64,000 nt of DNA, taken from positions 13,660,945 through 13,724,944 of the forward strand of contig NC_134015.1 of the NCBI RefSeq assembly GCF_040712315.1, written 5' to 3'. The position numbers and the translations under genes were made by a program. Every line of letters begins with the position of its first letter. Position 1 is the first letter of the stretch. Positions 34,652 to 47,172 of this stretch are shown here, piece after piece. This stretch comes from Castanea sativa. Taxonomy: Eukaryota; Streptophyta; Magnoliopsida; Fagales; Fagaceae. Under the pieces are notes generated by a model that was not told the origin of the DNA, made no database searches, and saw only the letters and a list, made by a program, of their open reading frames with translations.

Positions 34652-34656
34652 ACTAG

Positions 34657-37600
34657 TCATGAGATTTTAGCTAGAAATTTATTATAGGTTTGGTTGTGGT
34701 ATTCATGCATGGGCCTTTTGGAGCTATTTGTTAATAGGATTGTTTGTTTTATTGGTTTTGGACTTATGGTTTCTGCCTTATTGCATCAAGAAACATTCAT
34801 GGTATTGATTTTTTTTTTTTTTTTTGTGGGGTGGGGGGGAGGGGGGGTGGTCATAGCTATTTAAAAGAAAATGTTGAAGCTAGGATTAGATTGAAATGGA
34901 TGAAATCCTAAGAAAAAGAGGTGGATACTGAATAAACTATTAAGTCCAAAATCAATAAGTTCAAAACGGTTTGTATTTGGAGTTTGCTTGGGATTATATG
35001 CCTTTTGTTCATTTGGTTGGGCTCTAATTGGTTTTGACACCATTTTTGGATGCATCTGGCGCCTATTGGCATATTTGGAAGTAGCTTGAGATGATTTGTA
35101 CTTTGGTCTTTTGGTTGGGCTTCGTTTTGATTTGGCACCTTAAGTAATTGTGGCTTGAGAGAAGTCTCTACAAAGTAGGGAGGATTTTGATTAAATTTGG
35201 TGATCTACAAAATCTCTTCAATGTGGATAATTTTTGTAAAACTTGGGCAATTTGTAATTCTTCGTTTTCAGATTAAGGAGAAACTCTTTCTTAGACTTGT
35301 TGGGAAGGTTGCTTGGTGGAATTTTAGTTATGGTGAAGATTATTAGATTTTTCCTTATATTCATATTTTGAATTGATTTGGGTTGCAATTTAGATAATCC
35401 ATAGAGACTTTGATGGAGGTGTAGGAGGATTTTAGAAATTCTTTCTTTGACTTGTTTGGAAGATTGCTTGGTGGAATTTTAGTTATGGTGAAGATTATTA
35501 GATTTTCCCTTATATTCATATTTTGAATCGCTTTGGGTTGCAATTTGAGATAATCCATAGAGACTTTGATGGAGGTGTAGGAGGATTTTTTGTTTATGTG
35601 GTTTGATTAAATTCAAGCTACAATGGAGATGTGTCAGTTTTGTTTCATTCGTGCTTTAAATACATCTTTTGTATGCATAACAACATATTCTCCTTGTTGA
35701 CTCTGGTTTTTTTTTATTATCAAAAACTAATTCATACCATGTATTCTTTTATACTTTCCTTATAAAATAACTAAATTTTAAAATGGAAAAAAATAAAACA
35801 TGTGACATCATAATTGGTAAAAAACAAAAAACAAAAAAGGTGGAAAATTGGTAAAAAACAAAAAAGAAAATGGTACATATGATTTGTATCCCCTCTTGGT
35901 CATATATATATATATATGTTGCTCTCTTATTTGGTTTGTGTGGCCAGTCTAACAAGTTGGGTGCTACAAAAAGGTGTGGCAAAAGGTCAAAGTGAGAGAC
36001 CACTTTCATGAGGGCTGTGCAGGAATTCCAGAGAAGAGAAAACTTCTACTGTTTTTTAGGTTTAGCCTCAAATTTTGTATTCAACCCCAAACATTTTATG
36101 GAGAGAGTAAACTATGTCTTTGAGAGAGAATAATTTTGGGTGCATTGGGGTTTGAGTTTTGTGAGAATGTCTCTACATTATTTTGTATTTTCCAAATTTG
36201 TTAGTGAAATTTCTTGTTGTTGCCACCTGTGGATGTAGGCCAAAAGCCGAACCACATAAATTCTTGGTGTTCTCTTTTCTTTGTTTATACTTTATATATT
36301 TTTGGTTAAAATCTTTTTTTTTTTTTATGGAAGGGTCTATGTATCTATTAATCAATGCATTTAAGTATTATTCTAGCATTTAATTGAACTTGTAGTATGG
36401 AAAGAAAGAAAAAAGATTTTTAAAAAAAGCACAGAAAATTGATTCAGCACAAGGTTATACATGAAAATTAAATGGGCAATCCATTTGTTCCAAATGCCTA
36501 ATATATTTAGTATACTAGTTAATACCAATAATAATAACTTTGAGGTTCAACAAAATAACCAATGCACTCAGTGAGTCAGTCAGTGTTAATATCTTTTTGG
36601 CTAAAATGTAAATTGTATTTGAGTCAATTCTCCATAAACGAGAATTCCATCAAGCCATCATCTGATCCTCATGTTCAATCAGACATATATATGAATCCTC
36701 ATTATGCGCCAAAAGCAACTAAAAGAGCATTTAGAGGTCCACTACATTTGTATGAAAATTACATTAAAAATGAAATACCATAAAATAAAATATTTGGTGA
36801 AAATAATATAGTATTAAAGGGGAAAAAAACTAGCAAGTCATAAAGTACGTACCTGTTTACCAAAAAAAATAAATAAATAAAGTACGTACCTCGATCTACA
36901 CAAAGAATAACTTTGTTTTCCAGGAATTAATGGTTTATGCGTTAAATACGTAACAAACTTCTCTAATAAAAACACGTCCATCATCCCACTTTAAATCTAA
37001 ACAAACCCTCGCTATAATATTTTTTTAGAAAACTATCTCATTTTTTAGAGATTATTTTTTGAAAAACTATCTCATTTTCTCGTGTTTGATAACAACCTTA
37101 AAAATGGACTTAGAGAACGTTTCATGGTATTTGGTATCCACAATTTTTATAACATTTCTTGTATAATTTAAAACATGTATAATATGTGTATTGTGTAAAC
37201 CAACCTAATGTAATCAATATAAATAAATAATAATAAAAAAGAATGAATTTGATTTTCAAACTAAAATTTTGACAACGAATACAATCAAAATTAGCTATCA
37301 AATTTTCATGATCTCAAATGCTCATCTTGTTTATGTATAAGAACAGTAATGTACATAATATATATATATACACACACACATACACACACACACTAACCAT
37401 ACTTCTTATAATTCAAAATAATCATTATACCCATTCCATTTTAAATAGTTCAAAATGCCACATAGACCAGAAGTTTTACTGGCAAACTAATCCAATACAA
37501 ATAGTTTGATAAATACTAAAAATTGTTATAGAACTGTTGACCAATCTATGAGGAGAAAAAAAAAACCTTATTAAAGAACAATGTTATAGAGGGGAGAAGA

Positions 37601-37710
37601 AAGAGGGAGAAAAAAGAGAAGAGAGGCAGATAGAGAGAGAAATTTTTATTGTGAGAAAGGCTGAATGAGCGAAAAAAAAAATTATTGTTTCCTGGATCAA
37701 AAGAATATAA
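34657..37710. other. AT-rich intergenic DNA
   Basis: No supportable gene. It contains a TA microsatellite (35900-35918), a CA-rich microsatellite (37361-37393), a purine-rich stretch (37588-37640) and the tandem duplication listed separately. Confidence 0.4.
35281..35590. repeat. Tandem duplication, two units of about 155 bp
   Basis: GCTTGGTGGAATTTTAGTTA begins at 35311 and again at 35466, and the following 120 bp match with few changes, ending AGGTGTAGGAGGATTTT. No coding content was recognised. Confidence 0.85.
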
Positions 37711-38674
37711 CACTACAACAAAATGTATTTTCAGCGACGAAAAAATTCATCACTAAAATTCCAATATTTCGTCACTAAAAACTTTTAGTGACGAAATTGG
37801 ACTTTTAGTGACGAAATTCATTTCGTCGCTGAAACCCCGTCACTAAAAGTCCTGGTGACGAAAAATTTCGTCACTAAAAGTCCGATTTGATTTTTTTTTT
37901 TTTTTTAACTTTTAGAGACGAAAACGTTTCGTCACTAAATGTTTTCCTCACTAAAAACACCATTCAGTGACGAAAATATTTCGCCTCTAAAAACACTTTA
38001 GTTTATTAAATCATATTTAGTGACGAATAATGTCGTCACTAAAACTATTTATCGGGTACATATAGTGACGAAAAAGTTCGTCACTAAAACTATTTTTAAG
38101 AAAATCCATGCACATATAGTGATGAAAATTTTCGTCACTAAAACCATTTCTTGCAAAATTTTGTTACATTTAGTGACGAAATATTTCGTCACTAAAACTT
38201 ATTTTCTGTTTTTATTTTTTTCATGGTTTTGATATTAACTTGTAACCTGTTTTTACATTACTAAAACCTCACATTTGAATAATACATTTATTTCAACAAT
38301 GCATTTATAAAAAAAGATCCATACATTCCACAAGTAAAAAATAAAACAAGTATCTAATTCAAACTCCTTCCATACAATAATTGTTTTCAACATATATAAT
38401 AACTCAAGATGTTTTATAACAATACAAAAAGTGTAGCATAATATAATTAGAACTAACGGAAGATGTCCTCATATGTCTTCAAGTAATGCCAAAAGTAAAT
38501 CTTCTTAAAACCACCAATAAGAAATCTGCACAAATATAAAACCAATACTACATTAAAATCATAAAGTAAAAACATTAATTATATTAGAAGAAACATTTCT
38601 AACAATACATTAAGAGTAGTCATACCATGTAATATGGGTCAATTGCTAAAAGAAAGTACTAACCAAAACATGTT

Positions 38675-39022
38675 TTAACTTGAAGTTGAACCACCCCCAT
38701 AGGTAAGAGCGTCATCATAACCATTCCTCCTTAAAAAATTAAGAATATTCTTTTGGACCTCTTCTTGCTTAGCTCGTGCCTCTTGGTCCCTAGCTCGCTC
38801 CTCTTGGTCCTTAGCTCTTGCCTCTTTGAGCTCAATGATCTCATTTTCTAACCGTTGAATATACTCCACCAAGGAATTAGATGAGGCGGTGGTTACTAGA
38901 GAAGAAGAAGGTCTCATGCCAAGTCCTTTTACAACACCGGACTTCTTCTTAAAAACCAAGTTTGAGATCTCCTCTTGTGTAAGGGGAATTGCATTAGGAT
39001 CTTGACAATGATCCTCTTGCAC
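38675..39022 (-). pseudogene. C-terminal remnant of a CACTA transposase (Transposase_24 type)
   Basis: A minus-strand frame of 115 residues includes PLTQEEISNLVFKKKSGVVK then GLGMRPSSS. A charged coiled coil follows (IQRLENEIIELKEARAKDQE) and the end is YGGGSTSS. The KKxGxVxGLGxxPxPS block followed by a coiled coil is the tail of plant Ptta/En/Spm transposase-associated proteins (PF03004). The first codons at 39022 do not look like a genuine start; upstream exons are missing. A 19-bp direct repeat (AGTTTGAGATCTCCTCTTG at about 38960 and 39028) marks a possible deletion or duplication scar. Confidence 0.7.
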
Positions 39023-41035
39023 TTTGAGAATAGTTTGAGATCTCCTCTTGACAAGTATAGAGTCTTACAAGTATTTAAATCAAATAAAATACTATTCATC
39101 ACATCTAATCAACAATACTCATTAACATTTGCAAGAAATGAAAAACACTCCCAATATTAGTTTAACCCACCTTATAACACCATGCAAGCCACCCGCTTGC
39201 TCCAACACAACATACCACCACAAATCCAATTTCCAACATCACACGTATAGAGTTTTATACGGTTTTCTACTAAAATTTACTTACTTTGCTCAAGCTAAGC
39301 TTACAACTTTCAGAAAAAATCCAAAGTTATTGCAAACAATGTGTATTTAACCTGCAAAAGAAAAGTTAAATTTATAAATACTTCAATCTTGAAAATGATC
39401 CTCATAATAAAAAGAAGCAAAGGCACTAGGCCAGGAGTGATCAATCACTAGTTTTTGCCAAAGGTATACTTACTGTCGAAATGTTTTCCTGCAGAAAGAG
39501 AAACAAAATTGAAAATTGAGGAACACAAAAAATAATCTAAAATAACTAACTAAACCATAAAACTATAATCTAGCTTTATCAAAGTGAAGACCCCAAACTG
39601 AGACCCAAAAACATTTCACAACAATTTCAGCTAACCCAAAAAGGGTACCATCAAAGTCACCAAAATGTTAAAACAATCACCATTCTACAACCACAACCAC
39701 CATTCCAGTTCACAAACAACAACAACGCAGCCCTCATCCAAAACAATCTATACAAAATGAGAACGGTCTCTATTCAAACTTAGACAAACCCACCTGAAGC
39801 CTAGATGGCAAAGGATCTTCTTTGTCAAAACAATGAAAAGAAATAAGATGTAGTGATATATATATTTACAATTTAAACTTTGGGAGAGATCCTTTATTAT
39901 GCAGCCTGTATACTAAGGTTACTCCCTATGAGTTCTTGTATACTTCCTTTGCTTTTAATTTTATAAAGTCATCTTTGCTAGTAATATTATAATATATATA
40001 ATTTCAACTTTAACACTAGGATAACCAAGCAATGTTACATGCATTGGATAAAATGAAGTTATTTTTTACTGAAATCAAGTTCCTGGTTTGGTGAACATTG
40101 AGGACAAGCCACATTGTGAAATGATCCTTACAGATTATTATAAACTTACACATCTTATTTCAAAGACAGAAAAATGTAGACAATAACCATTTCCAATCAA
40201 GAGCAAAAAGCCCTGCAATTTGAATAAGTTTTGTGTGTTTCACAACGATCTAAATTTTGCTACCGAATTACACTCGAAGTCAATGTTGGAGGATCTGTAC
40301 ACTACGCATGCAAAAGAACCACAAAGGCTTGCAAAAGCACAAACAACCAAATCAAAATAGCATGAACACGACAATACCACATGTAATAAAAGTAGGACCT
40401 TTTGGCCACATATAGCAACAAATAAAAGTGAGGGACAAACAAGATTATGCAAAAAAGCATACTTTGAAAACAACACAATCTTCATTCAAAAAAAAAAAAA
40501 AAACAAAGGAAACAACACAATCCATTAAAGCAATTCTCCACATTTTTAAGTCTAAACATAAACTTTGACGCAGTACATCAACATTACCAAACATAACCCA
40601 TATCTCTCTTCCCTCACAAAACTTATCACACAATAAGATGCTTAAAAATTATATCCAATTACATAACCCAGCCAAGATCATGATTCAAATTCAAACATAA
40701 CCCATATCTCTCTTCCCTCACAAACCTTGTAGCAGTACAGTAGGCCCAAGAATGAGCTTGGGGCTGATACTTCTCAATGTCAAGGTGGAAGATGAGAGAC
40801 CAACTTCAGTCTTGGGTGAGCATAGAATCTGAAAAGTCCATCAAAATCAAGTGTTGCCAAATAGAACTTAAAGAATCAAGCAAAAAAAAAAACTATAAAA
40901 AACAACAAAAGAGAAAAGCGTACAGAGAAGAGAAAGAAACTTACGAGTCGGCGTTGGGAGTTGAATCAGCAAAAGGAGGTGAACGGTCGGCGAAGGGAGG
41001 CGAAGAGTCAATTGGGGTTGAATCGGCGACGGCGA

Positions 41036-41570
41036 GTTAAATCGCCGCGATTGGGAGAGAAGCGTCGCCGGAGAATCGTCGCGATTGGGAGAGAAGCTTC
41101 GCCGGAGAGTTCTATCGTCGCGATTGGGGTTGAATCGGCGACGGCGAGCTGAAGAGTCTCGATTGGGAGGAAGCGTCGCCGGAGAATCGTCACGATTGGA
41201 AAGAAGCGTCACTGGAGATCGTCGCGATGGAGAGAAGCGTCGCGGAGATCGTCGCTACTGGAGAGAAGCGTCGCGGAGATCGTCGCGACTGGAGAGCAGC
41301 ATCGCAGAGATCGTCGCGATTGGGGAGAAGCTTCGCCGGAGATCGTCGCGATGGAGAGAAGCTTCGCCGGAGATCGTCACGATGGAGAGAAGCTTCGCCA
41401 GAGATCGTCGCGATGGAGAGAAGCGTCGCGGAGATCGTCGCGATTGGAGAGAATCGTCGCCGGAGATCGTCGCGGTTGGAAGCGTCGCCGGAGATCGTCG
41501 CGGTTGGAAGCGTCGCCGTCACCGATAGGAAGCGTTGCCGTCGCCGACAGGAAGCGTTGCTGATTGTGTG
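41036..41570. repeat. GC-rich, CpG-dense minisatellite inside the CACTA element
   Basis: Imperfect tandem units of about 30-33 bp with the core GAGATCGTCGCGATGGAGAG then AAGCGTCGCCG, at least twelve copies. The base composition is strikingly unlike the AT-rich surroundings. Frames open across it are Arg/Ser repeats and are not taken as genes. Its place near one terminus recalls the GC-rich downstream control region of maize Spm, which is an inference by position only. Confidence 0.85.
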
Positions 41571-42239
41571 TTGATCTAAAGGTTTGTGTATTTGGTCTGA
41601 AGGTTTGTGTGGGAGACTTTTGGGAGCTGAAATAAAAGAGAGAAATGACATGTAAATTTGTCCAGGTTTATGTGAGAGACTTTTGGGAGGCTTTGTTAAG
41701 GTTTTTAGTGACGAATTATGATTTCGTCACTAAAAATATGTAAGTGCAAAACCTATAGTGACGAAATGTTCCGTCACTAAAAATTTCAACTTTTAGTGAC
41801 GAAATATTTCGTCACTATAGATTAATTAAATTCGCGCTAAAGTTTCCCTCCCTTGGCGCCCATTTTTCAGACCACAATAGTGACGAAATTTATTTTTCGT
41901 CACTAAATGTTATAATTTTTTTCACCATTAGTGACGAAATGAATATTTCGTCACTAAAGCTGTATTTTTAGCGACGAAAAATATTTCCTCACTAATTTTC
42001 GTCACTAAAAATACATTTTGTTGTAGTGTAATATTTATAGGAGTTATGTACTGCATGATAGAGATATTGTTTTCCAATTTTTTATTTTTATTTTTGGAAA
42101 ACAACCTATAGAAAATAAGCCTTATTTTTATAAGAGTTTTCCGTTGACTAAAGATAGTTTTCCGTTGACCAATTTTTTTTTATGTTACCAAATACTGGAA
42201 AATGTGAAAAACTATCTTTATAGAAGGTTTTCCAGGGAA

Positions 42240-42940
42240 ACAAACAGAGCGTTATTGGAAGATGCAATTTTCATAGTTTCGTTTATAGAGAGAGAACTTC
42301 AGGGTTGTAACCTCGACTTAATAATTATGGAGGCAACTTCAAATCGTGGGTTAAACCCATATTTTCAGTTGAAAAACACTAGTGTGTAAATATATACATG
42401 TGTAATCAAGTATTAGCCTAATAATTAAGTACCAATAAGCTATCGCTTTATTGTAATAAAGCTTTAAGCAAGATCCAAAAATAATGGGAAACTAATACTT
42501 CTCATATGCCATTAGCATAACAAAAAATCTATACAAACTAAATTAAAATTTTCTCATTTTTTCTTCTCTATCCTATCACTTTTAAATCATTAAAGTTCTT
42601 TTTATCCTCCATAGGTTTCTATCCTCCCACTATTTTATTATCTAGCTCATTAAGCAATTTGGCTATTCTCTCTGGCAATGGAGCTGGTGTTAGTTGAACT
42701 AGATCCACCTCCTCATCATTGCTAATCCTGCCATGGTAAGGTCGGCGACGCCTTCAGGTAGGAAGACTATCTGGTAGTGGGGATTGAATCACATTTGGAG
42801 GTGACTGGGCAAGACTGTTCGTAAGAGTTTCAGCACCACCAAAACTTGCAGCTCTTGCGAAATAATACCCACCATCTGCAAAATAAGAGCATACATAACA
42901 TGATTAAATTAGCAAAGATGTTCTCATGCAATTTATTTTA
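42240..42940 (-). pseudogene. MON2-intron-like fragment plus an unidentified exon fragment
   Basis: Positions 42262-42330 match the MON2 intron near 63420-63480 (TTTTCATAGTTTC and GAGAGAGAACTTCA), and 42440-42650 match 6460-6735. On the minus strand, a splice-acceptor-like ATTTTGCAG at about 42867 leads into DGGYYFARAASFGGAETLTN and, after an in-frame TGA, ISNDEEVDLVQLTPAPLPER to about 42650. The second part has the look of real coding sequence, but I do not recognise the family. It might be an upstream exon of the MON2 gene or of its neighbour, lying beyond the right edge. Confidence 0.4.
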
Positions 42941-42944
42941 AGGG

Positions 42945-45086
42945 TAATGTCAGGGGGGCCAGGACTTTGGGTCCGTCTCTGAATATCTTCCATGTAAAGT
43001 CTATTTGACAGAAGCCTTTTGTGTCCTGCTGGCCTGCTAAAAATTGAAATCAAACTCAAATTATGGATCCAATCATTATAGACAAGTCAGACTGTGAAAA
43101 TGTTTCGCGCAATAAATTCTACAACTTTTGTTCATACTCTTTTTTTGTTTAAATAAGTTTGCTCTTAACTTTGGGTTTTAATAATGTGATATCACGTTTA
43201 ATGAGATCAAAATTCATATATAATTGTAAAATTTATTATGTCATTAAACTTTTTTTTGAGAAACATGTCATTAAACTTAATTGTTTATAAAATCAGCATA
43301 TTGTATCCATTTAGTATATAATTTTAATTTAAAATTAATGTTACGGATAAAAAATATCCATCAAATTTAGGGTTCAAATCGTCATCCCCATTTGTGGATT
43401 AGTTTTCATGAGTATGAGAGAAAAATAAACTCATTTTATTTTCAGTTTTATCTTTTTAGTTAATGAGATGTGGCAGTGCACCTGATTTATTTCTGAATAG
43501 TGCAACACACAATGAAATGAAAAGGATATGCTTTAAAAATTTAGTGTGAAAACATGGTACGACTGGTACTAAATAAAATCGTCCAAGTGCACTTGGCTCC
43601 TATAATCCCATTTCTTATTTTATGCATAACAATGTAATTTGGTTATCTATGCTGCTTCTTTTGCATAACTGATTTTTTTTTTGTTAAAAAAAAAAATTAG
43701 GCGTGTGCAGCAACCCATCAATCCGCCATAACTAATTTTATCACTTTGTCATTTACAAGCAATTATCATTTCTTATCATTTCTTTTTTCTTGACATCAAC
43801 TTTGGTATTCTAATCCAACACACACACATACTATAATTAATAACAATATAGAAGGGTATGCTAACATGCTTGTGCAGAGACTGTCAAATGGAAGTAGTGT
43901 CCACTTTGCCATTTACAACCAATTAGCAAATGTAGTTTGTGATTATTTTACATGCTTTTGCAGAGATTTTAAAACCTGTTGAGGACTTCGGTTGAAGTCA
44001 ACAAATTATAATGAGGACCTGAAATGTTGATCAATTCGATAATTGAGAATTCTTTCACGCTTATCCTTAGGTTAATGAAAGGGAAACCGAAAAAACTTAC
44101 CTTTTAATTTTATTATCCTTAATTGTCTTTCCTGTCCCATTGAATTTGAGAACTCCTATGACTTGTCTAATTGTTTGCTGTTGTAGGGTTTCCAAATTAT
44201 ACGATGCTTCTTTCATGATAACCTTCACCACAGTTAATGGACTAGGAATGGATGTAGCTTTTACAGAAGTGATTATTATTTGTCAAGGTAATTGCCCCAT
44301 TGTGGAGATCAGGCTACCAAAAGTAAAAGAAAAAACAATTTACTATTGCAATCGAACAAAGTATACTTAATTTTTAAAATTTAATCAAGTAGATTTTATG
44401 GGGGAAAAAAATGCATTTTTTCAAAGTAACTTTGTCTTATTGTTGTTTTTTATTTTCTTGGTTATAAGAAAAGAAGCTAATAATATGGTAAGATTTCTTA
44501 TAAACCATAGATTCTTTCTTTTTTTAACTTTTTAATTTTGTTTTTTTTCAGTGTTTCTAAATTTGTGAATAATTGTGTGGTATTATAATTTTATGAAAAG
44601 AGCATTGGGATAATAAAATTAATCCTCTACATTTTTTTTTTTTGGGTACTTCCTAGATCAATCTAATTAGTTTTTATAAATAAAAAAATTTAAAAAGTAA
44701 CTTGAGTATGGGCCTCCCCCAACGGCTTAAATGGCCTATTTAGTCCGTTCAACGACATTTTTGCCTCGGCCTCAACCTAGCTATTTTTATGTTGATATTG
44801 AGCTTTGATGAGGAATGCTATGAATTCTAAGTCGGATCAACGAAATGAGAAAAAATCTAGGCTCTTAAGCCCATTCTATGAAGTAATAGATTTTCGGGTT
44901 TTGAGCTCACTTCATGTAGTGGGGAGGTTTGGGCTTTTAAGCCCATTCCGTAAAGTTATGAACATAAGGCTTTTAAGCCATCCCTATGTAAGGAAAATGA
45001 CTTGGCCCCTTTATTTCAAAAAATATGAATACCTTTGGCTGAAAGTTATAATCCATGTAGCTTTAGAGAAATTTTGGGTTTTTTAC
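42945..45086 (+). repeat. Relic block B: second copy of the LEA-neighbourhood repeat
   Basis: Collinear with block A1 (1745-4650) without its MITE. It includes the intron-1 copy (TCCTGCTGGCCTGCTAAAAA), the exon-like segment and the AGGCTCTTAAGCCCATTC repeat. It stops at the left edge of the hAT-like element at 45087. Confidence 0.65.
44190..44370 (+). pseudogene. Exon-like fragment of unknown gene, copy 2
   Basis: Encodes SKLYDASFMITFTTVNGLGM, then DVAFTEVIIICQ and VEIRLPKVK. It is preceded by TGCTGTTGTAG as an acceptor-like end. It keeps the same frame as the copy at 3740-3917. Confidence 0.35.
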
Positions 45087-45233
45087 GGGGTGTCCACCCA
45101 ACTTGAAAACCCGACCCACCTGCCTCACGCCCAGACCCAAACTGCTAACCACCCGAACCGACAATTCCGGCAGTCACTGGCGGGTCCCTACCCTCAAAAT
45201 CTGACACCTTTGGGTTGGTTGGCATGTTTCCTC

Positions 45234-45590
45234 TAGGGATGACAATTTAGATCCGACCCGTGGATACCCGAAACCCGACCCGAAAAAACCCGGATATGTG
45301 ATGTTACTTAAAACGCCCCCCCCCCATATATACATAACTCACTAAGTCAGCCCAGCCCCAGCCGCCTCTCATCAGACATCTCATTTACTTCCATCACGCC
45401 TCACTGCCTCATCAGTCATCACGTAGCCACGCCTCACTCAGTCACTCCTCAACCACGCCTCATCAGTCATCACGCCCTCACGCCTCTGTGCCTCAGCACA
45501 CAGCCACACCTCAGCCACGCCCTCCGCCTCAGTGCCTCAGCACGCAGCCATGCCTCATCACGCCTTCACAGTCAGTTTTTCTCTCTCAAA

Positions 45591-45629
<39 letters not shown>

Positions 45630-47030
45630 GGTAATAGGAAATTTCTAGTGGTTTGTGTTTGTGTCAAGGAGCATTAAAGTGTTGAGGTTGCTATGAAATG
45701 TATTTTCATATAGTCACATTGTTGTTGAACAAAATCATTTTCATCATCATTCTTGTTTTTTGTCCCAACAATTTCAATATGCTTTGATTTTGCATTTTTT
45801 TTAGGTACATTTTATTGGTATTTCTTTTGGATTGGAGGGGAAAGGAAACGAAAGGGACTGTGTTTGTGTGTGGTATTTTTGTTACAGATCGTAGCAGAAT
45901 CGGGTGGGTTTTTTCCAAAATCGAAATGCACAAAAAGAGACACACGGATTGTATTTTGTATTTGTATTTGTATGTGTAGTAGTGTTGTGCATCATTAATA
46001 ATTTGTTGTTGGTTTAGAGATAGTAGTCTAGTAGATGGGTGTTGCACAGCCATTGATCAAATTTGTTGTTGAACACTTATCAAAACCACTGATAAGTAGT
46101 CCATTAATTCGTAGTCTAGCAGTCTATTAATTTGTTGTTGAATAGCCACTGATCAATAGTCTAGTAGTCTATTAATTTGTTATTAAACTTACTATCCATT
46201 AGCAATAATAATGTTGAGACTTTCATGTATTTTCAGTTTATGTTGATTGTTGAGACGTGTGTGCTTAGATCCTTATTATTGATGCATTGATTTATCCAGG
46301 ATATTTAGATTTTTTGTCAAATTGAAAAACTAAAAATTCAACCATTTTTTGCTAATGTTTATAGTACTTTTATATTTGCTAGTTACAATTTGATGAAGTT
46401 TATTACTTTTTTAATTTATTGTTGTAGGTTCTTCAACTATGTCTGGAGATTGTGATCTTCAAACAATTCTTGATGATGGGGAGCCTAATGAAGAGGATGG
46501 GAGTTGTGTCACAATTGTGGAAGATTAGACATTTTGTAATAATTTAGTGGCCTTTTTAATTTCTTAGACTTGTTGGATTGATTTGTTGGTTTGTAATTAT
46601 TCTAAACCTTTTGTAATTTCTTAGCCTTTTTAATTTCTTAGATTAGTGGGATTTATTTTGTAACTTTTTACTTGAACTTGTTGGACTTGTGATATTTATT
46701 TATTGGACTTGTGATATTTTGTAGCTTTTTATATTTTATTTTGTAGATTAATGATTATCTTAGTTAAGTGATTTATTGATTTAAAATCTTAATTATGATT
46801 TATTGATGTATAATTAACAGGTGATTTATGATTAACTTATGATTTGAATTGATTTGGCTGCCATATAACGTGGCCTAAATGCCAAATTTTAGCATTTGGG
46901 CCAAGTTATATGGCTTGAATGGGCTTGAATCTAGGCAAAAAATCTTAATGAGCTTGAAATTTTTTTTTGGTTGGGCCAAATCTGGGCCCAAGAATATAAA
47001 CGGGGCTTGCGGGGCGGGTCTGGACCCCCG

Positions 47031-47072
<42 letters not shown>

Positions 47073-47172
47073 CAATTAATAATCGAGCCAGGTTCGGGTC
47101 ATGGGTCTTGGTCCGAGGGTCGGGTCCGAGTATGCAAAAACCCAGCCCGAACCCAACCCGTTGCCATTTCTA
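45234..47172. mobile_element. Non-autonomous hAT element, nested
   Basis: 1939 bp with ends TAGGGATGACAA and, in reverse complement, TAGAAATGGCAA, and a perfect 8-bp target duplication GTTTCCTC (45226-45233 and 47173-47180). Subterminal regions are rich in CGACCCG/GGGTCGG motifs. Inside are a CACGCCTCA-rich tandem region (45360-45580), a TA run (45592-45613), a terminal coding remnant (46436-46528) and an uninterrupted run of 40 A (47031-47070). Confidence 0.88.
46436..46528 (+). pseudogene. Possible terminal exon of a hAT transposase
   Basis: After an acceptor-like ATTGTTGTAG the sequence encodes MSGDCDLQTILDDGEPNEED and ends in a stop at 46526-46528. The following DNA is T-rich, like a 3' UTR. 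Acidic tails of this sort follow the dimerisation domain in hAT transposases, but nothing of that domain remains, so the assignment rests mainly on location. Confidence 0.35.

Larger units (their letters stand above)
37711..42028. mobile_element. Non-autonomous CACTA (En/Spm) element
   Basis: 4318 bp. Both termini start CACTACAACAAAATG and match for the first 21 bases; the flanks carry the 3-bp duplication TAA (37708-37710 and 42029-42031). Subterminal regions (37732-38200 and 41700-42010) contain over two dozen TTTAGTGACGAAA motifs in both orientations, the expected transposase-binding arrays. The only transposase piece left is a C-terminal fragment on the minus strand (38675-39022). The GC-rich minisatellite at 41036-41570 sits near the right end. 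It would need enzymes from another copy to move. Confidence 0.93.

Noticed and set aside
41008..41651. Several overlapping Arg/Ser-rich frames on both strands
   Set aside because: All cross the GC-rich minisatellite. The repeats keep frames open in several phases, so coding is not supported.
42144..42389. Plus-strand frame of 81 codons after the CACTA element
   Set aside because: It spans the junction between a repeat and the MON2-intron-derived fragment, so it is a chance frame.
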